Assembly (NCBI GenBank): GCA_964595955.1
Contig: CAZQSF010000029.1
Coordinates: 1 to 38,946 of the forward strand
Direction: 5' to 3'
DNA from: JAJDFU01 sp964595955
GTDB lineage: Bacteria > Bacteroidota > Bacteroidia > Chitinophagales > Saprospiraceae
Length of the DNA stretch: 38,946 nt
The position numbers were made by a program, and so were the translations under genes. The notes beneath the pieces are model-generated. The model was not told the DNA's origin, ran no database searches, and was given only the letters and a program-made list of their open reading frames with translations. Shown here in pieces: positions 10,501 to 18,170 of the stretch (position 1 is the stretch's first letter; every line of letters begins with the position of its first letter).

Positions 10501-10971
10501 ATACACAAACCGCCTTCGCTGTACGGGGCCTTTCCCATCGACCCCTACTCGCATACACCGGCTGGCCGGGGCGCTCAGCAGCCCGGCATGACGGGGCAGG
10601 TGAAAGAGGATATTCTGAGCCGGTTCGGCGAACTGGGCGTATTCGTCCGGGACGGCCGCCTGAAGTTTAACCCCTGTCTACTCCGGCGGTCGGAATTTTT
10701 GGCAGAAGCCGAAGAGTTTGCCTACGTGGACGTCCGGGCTGAAACGCAACGGATACCCCTGGAGGAAGGCTCGCTGTGCTTTACCTATTGCCAGGTGCCC
10801 GTTGTTTACCGGCTGGCCGAGCACAACCGTACCGAGGTGATTTTCGACGACCAGCCCCGGGTTCGCTTTGAATCCATTGAACTGGATGCTTCAGCGAGCG
10901 AAAAGGTATTCGGAAGGACCGGCGAAGTGCGCCGGATCGTCATTCACCTGGATGCGAACGAGCTCAGATAA
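7525..10971 (+). CDS. Large beta-1,3-glucan phosphorylase-like enzyme (GH94/GH149/GH161 type)
   Basis: The protein has 1148 residues from ATG 7525 (a GTG lies directly before it) and no signal peptide, so it is cytoplasmic. The N-terminal half begins with RPFFMSIVSDSNHWMFIASNGG and TAGRK-like elements of glycan phosphorylase beta-sandwich domains. An (alpha/alpha)6 catalytic region follows, with RPEWNDANNALVGHG; Asp647 aligns with the general-acid Asp of GH94 enzymes (DWND). The length of about 1150 residues is that of GH149/GH161 beta-1,3-glucan phosphorylases rather than the ~800-residue cellobiose phosphorylases. Predicted reaction: reversible phosphorolysis of beta-1,3-gluco-oligosaccharides to glucose-1-phosphate and a shortened chain. 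It sits between the GH16 and GH17 genes. Because it lacks an export signal, it needs an importer, which the GPH transporter downstream can supply. Choice among the three families is not settled. Confidence 0.75.
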   Translation: MKTATAAKRVAMSRVRIEGESYFKIANHDAMRPFFMSIVSDSNHWMFIASNGGLSAGRKDADHALFPYYTDDKITESAEITGSKTLLRVQGGNDNSRLWEPFSIRQHGQYRISRNLFKSEYGNKILFEEVNHDLELAFRYQWSFSDVYGFVKQSTLHNRGRREVAITLLDGIQNVMPAGVGSDLQNRSSNLVDAYKKNELQKEVGLGIFSLSATIVDKAEPSEALKANIAWSLGLENPSYLLSSLQLNAFRAGGSVREETDVRGEKGAYFALADIRLAPEAEKAWMVLADVNKNHSALVRLSEEIKREQALDQLVKRDIAAGTRRLIALNAAADGLQLTADENRDARHFSNVLFNIMRGGIFDDNYQIEKEDFSTYLSKANRRVFESAGELLSGLPERFSLMELKALADQTEDANFQRLALEYLPLKFSRRHGDPSRPWNKFSINTRSEIDGSKVLDYEGNWRDIFQNWEALACSYPAFVESMIHKFLNATTFDGYNPYRITKDGFDWETIEPDDPWSYIGYWGDHQIIYLLKFLEFLENYAPGRLATYFDRACFVYANVPYRIKSFDEILENPKDTIEFDVDLDEDIRERRKDLGADAALLKDRTGTIYQVNFIEKILATLLAKLSNFIPEGGIWMNTQRPEWNDANNALVGHGVSMVTLYYLRRFLHFFSGLLAASNPGEVAVSSELATFFKKVAQAFYRYRHLLSGPLDDRDRRRVLTDLGQAGSDYRNAIYRQAFSGQKEGIRIRELKDFMDLSLQYMEHSIAANKRPDHLYHAYNLMTVSGGEGISLSHLSEMLEGQVAVLSSGYLASREALEVLDALKSSSLFREDQYSYILYPDKDLPRFMEKNTIPKASVESSELLHKLVDDGHVAIIEQDIRGGYHFNGHFKNANDLRRALEDLSQTEYGPLVEREEEQVLQLFEQVFNHKAFTGRSGTFFGYEGLGSIYWHMVSKLLLAVQECSLEAIEAGESKDVVGRLLEYYYEINEGIGIHKPPSLYGAFPIDPYSHTPAGRGAQQPGMTGQVKEDILSRFGELGVFVRDGRLKFNPCLLRRSEFLAEAEEFAYVDVRAETQRIPLEEGSLCFTYCQVPVVYRLAEHNRTEVIFDDQPRVRFESIELDASASEKVFGRTGEVRRIVIHLDANELR

Positions 10972-11162
10972 AACCGGAGGGTTGCCTGGCGTGGGGTTTT
11001 TCCGGCAACTGCCCGATCTGTAACCAGAAGCTCGAAGGATACGAGGACTTGCCGTGGACCTGGAGGGCAGCCCACGGACATCAACATACGATCCGGCCGC
11101 CGGAAGCAATCAAGGCACCCGGCTGCTGCCGGCAACCATTCTTTCAAAGAAACGACGACACC

Positions 11163-12440
11163 TTGAAAACCGCATCGATCATAGCAGTCCTTCTGACCCC
11201 ATTCGGTCTTCTGCTCTCTTGCCAAAACAGCCAACCCATGAAAGAAGCCAACCTGCCTGCTGTCGCTGGGCACCTGACCGCCGAGGATATACTGGGCAAC
11301 CCGGATTATCCGGCGATCGCTTTCGGTGGATACCGGAAGAACACCCGGGATATCCAGCCAACCGTAGAGCAGCTGATGGAGGACATGAAAATCCTTTCGG
11401 CCATGGGCGTCCGGGTCCTGCGGACCTACCACACCAAGCTGAAACACGCGTCCAATGTGCTGAGGGCCATCCGTCGCTTAAAAGAAGAAGACCCGGCCTT
11501 TGAGATGTATGTAATGCTCGGGGCCTGGATCGACTGTAAAGACGCCTGGACCGCCAACCCGGATCACGATGCCGAAGATGAGGAAGCCAATGCCGCCGAG
11601 GTACGCCGGGCGGTGGATATGGCGAAGGAACATCCGGACATTGTGAAGATCATAGCCGTGGGCAACGAGGCCATGGTCAAATGGGCGGCCGGCTACTACG
11701 TGCAGGCCGGGGTCATCCTGAAGTGGGTCAACCACCTGCAAGCCCTAAAGCAGTCCGGAAAATTACCGGACGACCTCTGGATCACGAGCTCCGACAATTT
11801 CGCCTCCTGGGGCGGCGGGGGGGAGGAATACCACACCGAAGACCTGGAAAAACTGATACGGGCTGTCGATTACGTCTCGCTGCATACCTACCCCATGCAC
11901 GATACCCATTACAACCCGGATTTCTGGTATGTCACCCCAAAGGAAGCCCGCTTGCCCAAGCTCCGGCAGATCAGCGCGGCGATGGAACGGGCCCGGGATT
12001 ACGCCATTTCGCAATACCAAAGTACTGCCGCCTACATCAGGAGCCTGGAGATCGACAAACCGATCCATATCGGCGAAACGGGCTGGGCCACGGCCTCCAA
12101 CGAGCACTATGGCCCAGGGGGCTCGAAGGCAACCGACGAATACAAATCGGCCATCTACTATCGGCTTATGCGGGCATGGAGCCGGGAAGCCGGTATTTCC
12201 TGCTTTTATTTCGAAGCCTTTGATGAGCCCTGGAAGGACGCCCAAAACCCGGGCGGATCGGAAAACCACTTCGGGCTCTTCACCGTGGAAGGCCAGGCCA
12301 AATACGCCTTGTGGGACCTGGTCGACCAGGGCATTTTTGACGGACTGACGCGCGGAGGACATGCAGTTGCCAAAACGCATGACGGCAATGAAGCTGCTGT
12401 GCTCGAAGCTGCCCTGACGCCACCGCTAAAGGGGCATTAG
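11163..12440 (+). CDS. GH17 beta-1,3-glucanase or glucanosyltransferase lipoprotein
   Basis: I start this at TTG 11163, which gives 425 residues with a clean signal sequence (LKTASIIAVLL, then LLLSC, Cys20). Extending to GTG/ATG-like starts upstream would bury the signal behind 38 unlikely residues. The catalytic domain has AVGNEAMVKW with acid/base Glu169 and HIGETGWAT with nucleophile Glu305, the two hallmark GH17 sites. FRTYH-type strand (VLRTYHTKL) and EAFDEPWKD near the end also match the family. The residues after the lipid Cys (QNSQP) carry no acidic patch, so I infer periplasmic anchoring instead of surface display. It should act on linear beta-1,3-glucan pieces, by hydrolysis or transglycosylation. 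It is only distantly similar to the two cytoplasmic GH17s downstream. The ~190-base gap before it has no convincing terminator. Confidence 0.85.
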   Translation: MKTASIIAVLLTPFGLLLSCQNSQPMKEANLPAVAGHLTAEDILGNPDYPAIAFGGYRKNTRDIQPTVEQLMEDMKILSAMGVRVLRTYHTKLKHASNVLRAIRRLKEEDPAFEMYVMLGAWIDCKDAWTANPDHDAEDEEANAAEVRRAVDMAKEHPDIVKIIAVGNEAMVKWAAGYYVQAGVILKWVNHLQALKQSGKLPDDLWITSSDNFASWGGGGEEYHTEDLEKLIRAVDYVSLHTYPMHDTHYNPDFWYVTPKEARLPKLRQISAAMERARDYAISQYQSTAAYIRSLEIDKPIHIGETGWATASNEHYGPGGSKATDEYKSAIYYRLMRAWSREAGISCFYFEAFDEPWKDAQNPGGSENHFGLFTVEGQAKYALWDLVDQGIFDGLTRGGHAVAKTHDGNEAAVLEAALTPPLKGH

Positions 12441-12474
12441 CCCAGGGGGGCTTGCAAGGGCTAAAATCAAAACG

Positions 12475-13983
12475 ATGATGCAGTTACACCAATTGGGGTT
12501 CATCTTATTCCCGACGATCATGCTTACGGCTTGCACTTCCGAGCAAAAACTGGACGTAACCGTTTACGAGACCTCTGCGAGCGGGAACCAGCTCGAACCC
12601 ATAACGGAATTTCCCGAAGGAGAAGAAGCGCCGGCAATTCGGATAGTGCCCGGCGAAACCTACCAGGCAATTACCGGCTTCGGCGGCTCGTTTACCGAGG
12701 CTTCCGCCTCCCTCCTGAACCGGATGAGCCCGGAGAGCCGCACCCGGATCCTGGAAGCCTACTTCGGGGAAAGCGGCGCCCGGTATTCCCTGACCCGGAC
12801 CCATATGAACTCCTGCGATTTCTCCCTCGGCAACTATTCGTATGCCCCGGTAGCGGGCGATCGCGATTTGACGCACTTCTCTATAGACGAAGACCGCGAC
12901 GACATCATTCCCATGATCAAGGAGGCCATGGCCATCTCCACAGACGGATTCAAGGTCATTTCCTCGCCCTGGACGGCACCGCCCTGGATGAAAGACAACA
13001 ACGACTGGCGGGGAGGAAAGCTGCTGCCCGAATACTACGGTACCTGGGCCTTGTTCTTCTCCAAATACGTTGAGGCGTACCGCTCGGAAGGGATCGATAT
13101 CTGGGCCTTCACCGTAGAGAACGAACCCCTGGGTAACGACAGCAACTGGGAGAGCATGCACTTCAGCCCGCAGGAGATGAACGATTTTGTTAAGAATCAC
13201 CTGGGACCCCGCCTGGAAGCCGACGGACAGGACGTGAAGATCCTCGGCTACGACCAGAACCGGGGTGAGGAGTTGAAGGAATGGATCGATGCCATGTATT
13301 CGGACGAGGAGGCCGCCCGGTACTACGACGGCACAGCGGTGCACTGGTATGAAAGCACCTACGAGTGGTTTCCGGAAGCACTCCAGTATGCACACGAGGC
13401 CGCTCCCGGCAAGCACCTGATCCAGTCCGAGGCTTGTGTGGATGCCGAGGTGCCCAAGTGGCAGAACGACGCCCGGTATTGGTCCAAGGAAGCCACCGAC
13501 TGGGGTTGGGACTGGGCCCCGGAAGAGAAAAAGCACCTCCATCCGAAATACGTCCCGGTTTTTCGCTACGCCCGGGATATCATCGGCTGCCTCAACAACT
13601 GGGTCGACGGCTGGGTCGACTGGAACATGGTCTTAAATCGGCAGGGCGGGCCCAACTGGGCCGAGAACTGGTGTGTAGCGCCGGTGATTGTGGATCCGCA
13701 ACAGGATGAGGTCTATTTCACGCCCCTGTATTACACCCTGGCGCATTTCAGCAGATTCATCCGCCCGGGTGCCAGGCGGATCGGATTTGAAAACCCGGTC
13801 CGCGACCTGATGGTCACCGCCGCACAAAACCCCGACGGTTCGATTGCGGTCGTGGTTTTTAACCCGGCCGAAAACGAAAAATCATTTGCCCTTTCGCTGG
13901 GCGAAAAAGCTGCCCCCTTGAAGATCAGCGGCAAAGCCATTCAAACGATTTTGATAACCCAAGGAAGTACCGACCATGAGTAG
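12475..13983 (+). CDS. GH30 beta-1,6-glucanase/glucosidase-like lipoprotein
   Basis: The protein has 502 residues with lipobox LTAC (Cys20), followed by TSEQK, which has no acidic export patch, so probably periplasmic. The (beta/alpha)8 core opens with QAITGFGGSFTEAS, a strong GH30 marker. TVENEPLG carries acid/base Glu217, and LIQSEACVD carries nucleophile Glu319. WVDWNMVLNRQGGPNW and the C-terminal beta-sandwich (FSRFIRPGARRIG to the end) match the glucosylceramidase/beta-1,6-glucanase branch (GH30_1/GH30_3). In laminarin loci of marine Bacteroidota, GH30 enzymes remove beta-1,6 glucose branches, which opens the main chain to GH17 and GH16; that is the likely job here. Its last codons overlap the start of the transporter gene by 8 bases (ATGAGTAG), implying translational coupling. 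Confidence 0.88.
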   Translation: MMQLHQLGFILFPTIMLTACTSEQKLDVTVYETSASGNQLEPITEFPEGEEAPAIRIVPGETYQAITGFGGSFTEASASLLNRMSPESRTRILEAYFGESGARYSLTRTHMNSCDFSLGNYSYAPVAGDRDLTHFSIDEDRDDIIPMIKEAMAISTDGFKVISSPWTAPPWMKDNNDWRGGKLLPEYYGTWALFFSKYVEAYRSEGIDIWAFTVENEPLGNDSNWESMHFSPQEMNDFVKNHLGPRLEADGQDVKILGYDQNRGEELKEWIDAMYSDEEAARYYDGTAVHWYESTYEWFPEALQYAHEAAPGKHLIQSEACVDAEVPKWQNDARYWSKEATDWGWDWAPEEKKHLHPKYVPVFRYARDIIGCLNNWVDGWVDWNMVLNRQGGPNWAENWCVAPVIVDPQQDEVYFTPLYYTLAHFSRFIRPGARRIGFENPVRDLMVTAAQNPDGSIAVVVFNPAENEKSFALSLGEKAAPLKISGKAIQTILITQGSTDHE

Positions 13984-16333
13984 TTCGCAAACAGCCGTCG
14001 CAAACAAAGTCCCGTTCGGGCAGAAGGTCGCCTTTGGCCTGGGCATGCTGGCCAATCAAATGTTTCCCGCTGCGCTGGGCATTTTCATGGTGGTGTTGGT
14101 ACAGGACCTAGGCTTCCCCGGATGGATGTGGGGCATCCTTTTTTTTCTCCCCCGGGTCTTTGACTCCATTACCGACCCCATCATGGGGTTCATTTCGGAC
14201 AATACCCGCTCGGTATGGGGAAGGCGGAGACAGTACGTCTTTACCGGCGCTATCATCATGGGCATCGCCTTTGTGGTGATGTGGCAACTGTACCGGGAAA
14301 ACGGCGTGAACTACAATTTCACCTACTTCCTCCTTTGGTCCATTGTATTTTATCTGGGCCTGACCATTTTCAGCGTGCCCTATGTGGCCATGGGCTATGA
14401 GATGAGTGACGACTTTCACGAGCGCACCAGCATTATGGCCGTAGCTCAGTGGATCGGGCAATGGGCCTGGGTAATTGCCCCCTGGTTTTGGGTGGTTATG
14501 TACGACGACAGCTGGTTTCCCAATGCGGACTCGGCTACCCGGGAGCTCTCCATTTGGGTTGGCCTCTCGTGCATGGTATTGGCTATGATGCCTGCCATTT
14601 TCATCAAAAGCCGATCCACCAAGAACGATGAGAGCCTCATTCCGCTAAGCCTGAAAACCGTCGGCAGCAGCCTGAAAGAAATACTGAAGGGTTTTGTAGA
14701 GGCCTTTCAATGTGTGCCGTTTCGAAGGTTGTGTGTGGCTACCTTCATGATCTTTAATGCCTTCAATACGGTAGCGGCTTTCTCCTTCTTTATCGTGGTT
14801 TACTATCTATTTGACGGGGATGCGGGGGCCGCCGGCGTATGGCCTACCCTATTCGGCAGCCTGGGCGCTTTGGTTACCACCTTCGCCGTAATTCCCACGG
14901 TGGCCTGGATGTCGAAAAAAATGGGAAAGAAAAGAGCTTTCATGCTTTCCCAGGGCATTTCCATTGTCGGATATATCATGCTTTGGTTTCTCTTCGTACC
15001 GGGCAAGCCGTATATGTTCATCTTCGCGCTTCCCTTTTTCTCCTTCGGGATCGGTAGCCTTTTTACCCTGATGATGTCCATGACGGCAGATGTGGTCGAT
15101 CTGGATGAACTGAATACCGGAAAACGGCGGGAGGGGATCTTCGGCGCCATCTACTGGTGGATGGTGAAGTTCGGTTTTGCCATTGCCGGGCTGCTGAGTG
15201 GTGCCATCATGACCCTGGTCGGATTCAATGCGGACCTCGCCGTACAGCCGGAGGGAGCCATGACCGGCTTGCGGCTCTTTTATTCCGGTGTTCCCATTTT
15301 CGGGACCCTCATTGCCTTGCTGGTCATGCGCAATTACGATCTCACCGAAGAACGGGCCAATGAGATCCATGCCGCTATAGAGCGAAGGAAGGCAGCCAAG
15401 AAAGGCTCGTCTGCGTATTTGCCGGGCAAGCTGCTCGCGTTGAAAAAAGACGGACTGAACTGGAATGGCCTGGTCGGAGTGGATTTCAACGGAAAGTCCA
15501 TCGACGAAATTCGAGCCCTGTTTGCCGCTACCCTGCAAAACGGCCTGCACGGATTGTGCTTTAGCCCCTATGTGGAAGGCCAGGAAACGGGCGACATTCT
15601 ATCGGAAGACCAGATTCGCCGGCGAATGAACCTCATCATGCCGCATACCCAATGGATACGCTCCTTTTCCTGTACCGAAGGCAATCAATGGATCCCGCGA
15701 ATTGCCAGGGAAAAAGGCCTGAAAACCCTGGTAGGCGCCTGGATAAGCAATGACAGGGGACGGAACGAACGGGAAATCCTGGCGCTATCCGCACTGGCCA
15801 AGGACGGCAAGGTGGATATAGCGGCTGTCGGCAATGAGGTGTTGCTGCGCGGCGAACTGTCCGAATCCGAGATGATTGAGTACATTCGACAGGTCAAAGC
15901 CGTGCTCCCAAAACACATTCCCGTAGGCTATGTAGACGCCTATTACCATTTCGTGGAACGCCCCGCTTTGGTGGAGGCCTGCGACCTGGTACTCATAAAC
16001 TGTTATCCGTTCTGGGAAGGGGCCAGCAATGAACAAGCCCTGCTTTACATGCAGTATATGTACGAACTGACCGAACAAGCCGCCGGCGGAAAGGAAGTGA
16101 TCATCGCCGAAACCGGTTGGCCGAGCGCCGGGCAGGACGTGCTGGAAGCAAAACCCTCGGCTGAGAATGCAATGAAATATTTCATCAATGCCCAGCAGTG
16201 GGCTAAGGACAAAGACATTGCTCTGTTCTATTTCTCCTCCTTTGACGAGTCCTGGAAGGTGTATCACGAAGGCGAAGTGGGCACTCGATGGGGCTTGTGG
16301 GACAAAAACGAAAAGCAAAAATTTATCGCCTAA
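13976..16333 (+). CDS. GPH-family sugar transporter fused to a cytoplasmic GH17 enzyme
   Basis: One uninterrupted 785-residue frame. Residues 1-452 are a 12-helix MFS protein of the glycoside-pentoside-hexuronide:cation symporter type. The motif SITDPIMGFISDNTRS and WGRRRQY (residues 64-87) is the family hallmark. An Ala/Lys-rich linker (about 455-490) leads into a full GH17 domain, with GLHGLCFSPY, AVGNEV (acid/base Glu621), IIAETGWPS (nucleophile Glu712) and FYFSSFDESWK. After an even number of helices the enzyme would be cytoplasmic. I infer that it imports beta-gluco-oligosaccharides and cleaves or transglycosylates them as they emerge. The gene overlaps the GH30 gene by 8 bases and is followed 12 bases later by a free copy of the same GH17 domain. 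Both GH17 catalytic residues are intact, so this is not a decayed fusion. Substrate is inferred from neighbours. Confidence 0.88.
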   Translation: MSSSQTAVANKVPFGQKVAFGLGMLANQMFPAALGIFMVVLVQDLGFPGWMWGILFFLPRVFDSITDPIMGFISDNTRSVWGRRRQYVFTGAIIMGIAFVVMWQLYRENGVNYNFTYFLLWSIVFYLGLTIFSVPYVAMGYEMSDDFHERTSIMAVAQWIGQWAWVIAPWFWVVMYDDSWFPNADSATRELSIWVGLSCMVLAMMPAIFIKSRSTKNDESLIPLSLKTVGSSLKEILKGFVEAFQCVPFRRLCVATFMIFNAFNTVAAFSFFIVVYYLFDGDAGAAGVWPTLFGSLGALVTTFAVIPTVAWMSKKMGKKRAFMLSQGISIVGYIMLWFLFVPGKPYMFIFALPFFSFGIGSLFTLMMSMTADVVDLDELNTGKRREGIFGAIYWWMVKFGFAIAGLLSGAIMTLVGFNADLAVQPEGAMTGLRLFYSGVPIFGTLIALLVMRNYDLTEERANEIHAAIERRKAAKKGSSAYLPGKLLALKKDGLNWNGLVGVDFNGKSIDEIRALFAATLQNGLHGLCFSPYVEGQETGDILSEDQIRRRMNLIMPHTQWIRSFSCTEGNQWIPRIAREKGLKTLVGAWISNDRGRNEREILALSALAKDGKVDIAAVGNEVLLRGELSESEMIEYIRQVKAVLPKHIPVGYVDAYYHFVERPALVEACDLVLINCYPFWEGASNEQALLYMQYMYELTEQAAGGKEVIIAETGWPSAGQDVLEAKPSAENAMKYFINAQQWAKDKDIALFYFSSFDESWKVYHEGEVGTRWGLWDKNEKQKFIA

Positions 16334-16345
16334 AGCCAACAGCCT

Positions 16346-17233
16346 ATGTCGTTTAGAGCGGAACGGGTAAAAGAATTTCAAGGTATTGACTACGCCGGCC
16401 GCAGCCTGGAAGACCTGCGCGAACTTTTCCGGAAAATGCTGGCAAAGGGCCTGCACGGCCTGTGCTACAGTGCCTATGAGGAAGGTCAGGAACCCGGCAC
16501 GGTGCTGACCCAAGAGCAGATCCGGCGGCGCATGGCCATTATTGCGCCGCATGTTCAATGGGTCCGTTCGTTTTCTTGCATAGAAGGAAACGAGCTGATC
16601 CCGCTTGTCGCCCGGGAGTTCGGATTGAAAACCTTGGTCGGCGCCTGGCTGGGCGAAGACAAGGCCTTGAATGAAGAAGAGATCAGCGGGTTGATCCGCC
16701 TGGCAAAAGAGGGCTATGTAGACGTTGCAGCCGTGGGCAACGAGGTGATGTACCGAAAGGATCTGACGGAAGAAGAGCTTCTGGAATACATCGCCCGCGT
16801 CAAAGAGGCGCTACCGGATACGCCGGTGGGCTATGTGGATGCCTATTACGAATTCAGTGCCCGGCCTCGCATCACAGAGGCCTGCGATCTCATCCTGGCA
16901 AATTGTTACCCGTATTGGGAAGGTTGCCACATTGAATATGCTTGGCTGCATATCAAACAGATGTACTACCAGGCCTTGCATGCCGCTGCGGGCAAGCGCG
17001 TGATCATCACGGAAACCGGATGGCCGAGCCAGGGGCAGGGCCTGGGCGATGCTCTGCCGTCGGAGGAAAACGCCCTCCGGTTCTTCCTGAATGTACAGCA
17101 ATGGGCCGCTCAGGAAGGCATTGAATTGTTCTACTTCTCTTCCTTTGACGAAGCCTGGAAAGTTGGCTCGGAAGGGGATGTAGGCGCCTATTGGGGGCTG
17201 TGGGATAGCGAGGGCAAGCTGAAGTATGTCTGA
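16346..17233 (+). CDS. Free cytoplasmic GH17 enzyme, paralogue of the transporter-fused domain
   Basis: The protein has 295 residues with no signal peptide or membrane segment. It aligns end to end with residues about 495-785 of the preceding transporter fusion: GLHGLCYSAYEEGQ, EQIRRRM, VRSFSCIEGNE, AVGNEVMYR (acid/base Glu133), YVDAYYEF, NCYPYWEG, ITETGWPSQG (nucleophile Glu224) and FYFSSFDEAWK. It therefore arose by duplication of that domain, or the fusion captured one copy. Expected activity is hydrolysis or chain transfer on beta-1,3-gluco-oligosaccharides in the cytoplasm, alongside the phosphorylase. The 12-base spacing to the upstream gene indicates one operon. A transglycosylase role, for example making a beta-glucan, cannot be excluded from sequence alone. 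Confidence 0.85.
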   Translation: MSFRAERVKEFQGIDYAGRSLEDLRELFRKMLAKGLHGLCYSAYEEGQEPGTVLTQEQIRRRMAIIAPHVQWVRSFSCIEGNELIPLVAREFGLKTLVGAWLGEDKALNEEEISGLIRLAKEGYVDVAAVGNEVMYRKDLTEEELLEYIARVKEALPDTPVGYVDAYYEFSARPRITEACDLILANCYPYWEGCHIEYAWLHIKQMYYQALHAAAGKRVIITETGWPSQGQGLGDALPSEENALRFFLNVQQWAAQEGIELFYFSSFDEAWKVGSEGDVGAYWGLWDSEGKLKYV

Positions 17234-17318
17234 CCATGGGCAACATTCCACAATATGAGAAATAGGCCGGTTCGCCCGCGGCGCAGGCATTTCAGACGGG
17301 CCGCTTAACGTGCACACT

Positions 17319-17591
17319 ATGGAAAACCCGAACATACAAGCCCTGGCCGATCTGCTCACCCAAACCGCCCATGCCCATCATCAGGCTTTTATCGAAACCG
17401 ACGGTGTAGATCCCGAATGGGCGCTCTGGTATGCCGAGTATCTGGAAAAGCCCTTGTCCGATCTGCTGCAGCCCCCCCTGACCCGAAGCCGGATCGTCTA
17501 CGAGCTGATCCGCCTGGATGATGAAGCCGATACCAGTGTGGCCCCCTGGCCGGTCGCCTATGCGAAGGACTTGCTGGCAAAGTATGGGTGA
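17319..17591 (+). CDS. Small conserved-looking hypothetical protein
   Basis: The protein has 90 residues from ATG 17319; a GTG nine bases earlier (17310) is an alternative start. It is soluble and mostly helical, with no signal peptide. The stretch DPEWALWYAEYLEKPL followed by SRIVYELIRLDDE looks like a real fold: rich in Trp/Tyr/Leu, uniform codon use with its neighbours and no homopolymers. I do not recognise a named family with certainty. It lies 85 bases after the free GH17 on the same strand and may be the last gene of the run or an independent unit. Convergent with the plug-domain gene that follows. Confidence 0.55.
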   Translation: MENPNIQALADLLTQTAHAHHQAFIETDGVDPEWALWYAEYLEKPLSDLLQPPLTRSRIVYELIRLDDEADTSVAPWPVAYAKDLLAKYG

Positions 17592-17651
17592 GCATGCTTC
17601 ACAACGGCAAAGCGTTGCTTGTTGTACGGGCTTAACACCGGAGGAGCACTG

Positions 17652-18170
17652 CTATTTGAACGCCCCTCTTTTGGTGTGGATCAGGATCACCCCGTTGCCT
17701 GCTCCCGGGCCATACATGGAGGCTTGTCCGGGGTTTTTAACAACCTGAATGTAATCCACGTCCATGGGCGGGATGATCATCAATAACTCGCTGATTTGCC
17801 TGTCGTCATAGCCGTAGTAGGGCATGCCGTTCACGACCACCAGGGGTGGCCCCAGAGCCGCTCGAATCCGTATTTGGTAATTGAAGAATTGGCCACTCAC
17901 CCACAGCCCGGGTACGCGGCCACGGATCATTTCGAAAATGTTCAGGAAGGCCGGGCCCGTAGGCGGGTTGTCGATGACCGAACCTCCATATACGTATTGA
18001 TCGGAGTCGCGCTCTGCCGAAGCGGCTTCGGCAGGAACAATTCCACTTCGTTGCGGGACAGTGTCTTGATCAGAAAGGGAAGGAAAGAGCGCCAGATTGT
18101 CCACACTACGGCCCCCTGCCATTCCCAGATAGAGCAAAGAGAGCACCGCAAAAAACATCCACTTCTTCAT
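17652..18170 (-). CDS. TonB receptor plug-only secreted protein
   Basis: The protein has 172 residues. The N-terminus MKKWMFFAVLSLLYLGMAGG is a signal peptide. After a low-complexity segment the rest matches a TonB-dependent receptor plug domain: FLNIFEMIRGRVPGLWV (the SusC-type NIxxxLxGRVPGL element), PLVVVNGMPYYG (the VVDG element), then MDVDYIQVVKNPGQASMYG and NGVILIHTKRG. The protein stops there, with no 22-strand barrel, carboxypeptidase-like or TonB-box segment visible. It could be a stand-alone accessory that interacts with a receptor or TonB, or a stable relic of a SusC-like gene; the intact frame and signal peptide argue for function. No SusD neighbour is present. Confidence 0.75.
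   Translation of the reverse strand: MKKWMFFAVLSLLYLGMAGGRSVDNLALFPSLSDQDTVPQRSGIVPAEAASAERDSDQYVYGGSVIDNPPTGPAFLNIFEMIRGRVPGLWVSGQFFNYQIRIRAALGPPLVVVNGMPYYGYDDRQISELLMIIPPMDVDYIQVVKNPGQASMYGPGAGNGVILIHTKRGAFK

Noticed and set aside
11049..11162. Upstream start for the GH17 lipoprotein
   Set aside because: Adds 38 residues before a clean signal peptide and lipobox; TTG 11163 fits better.
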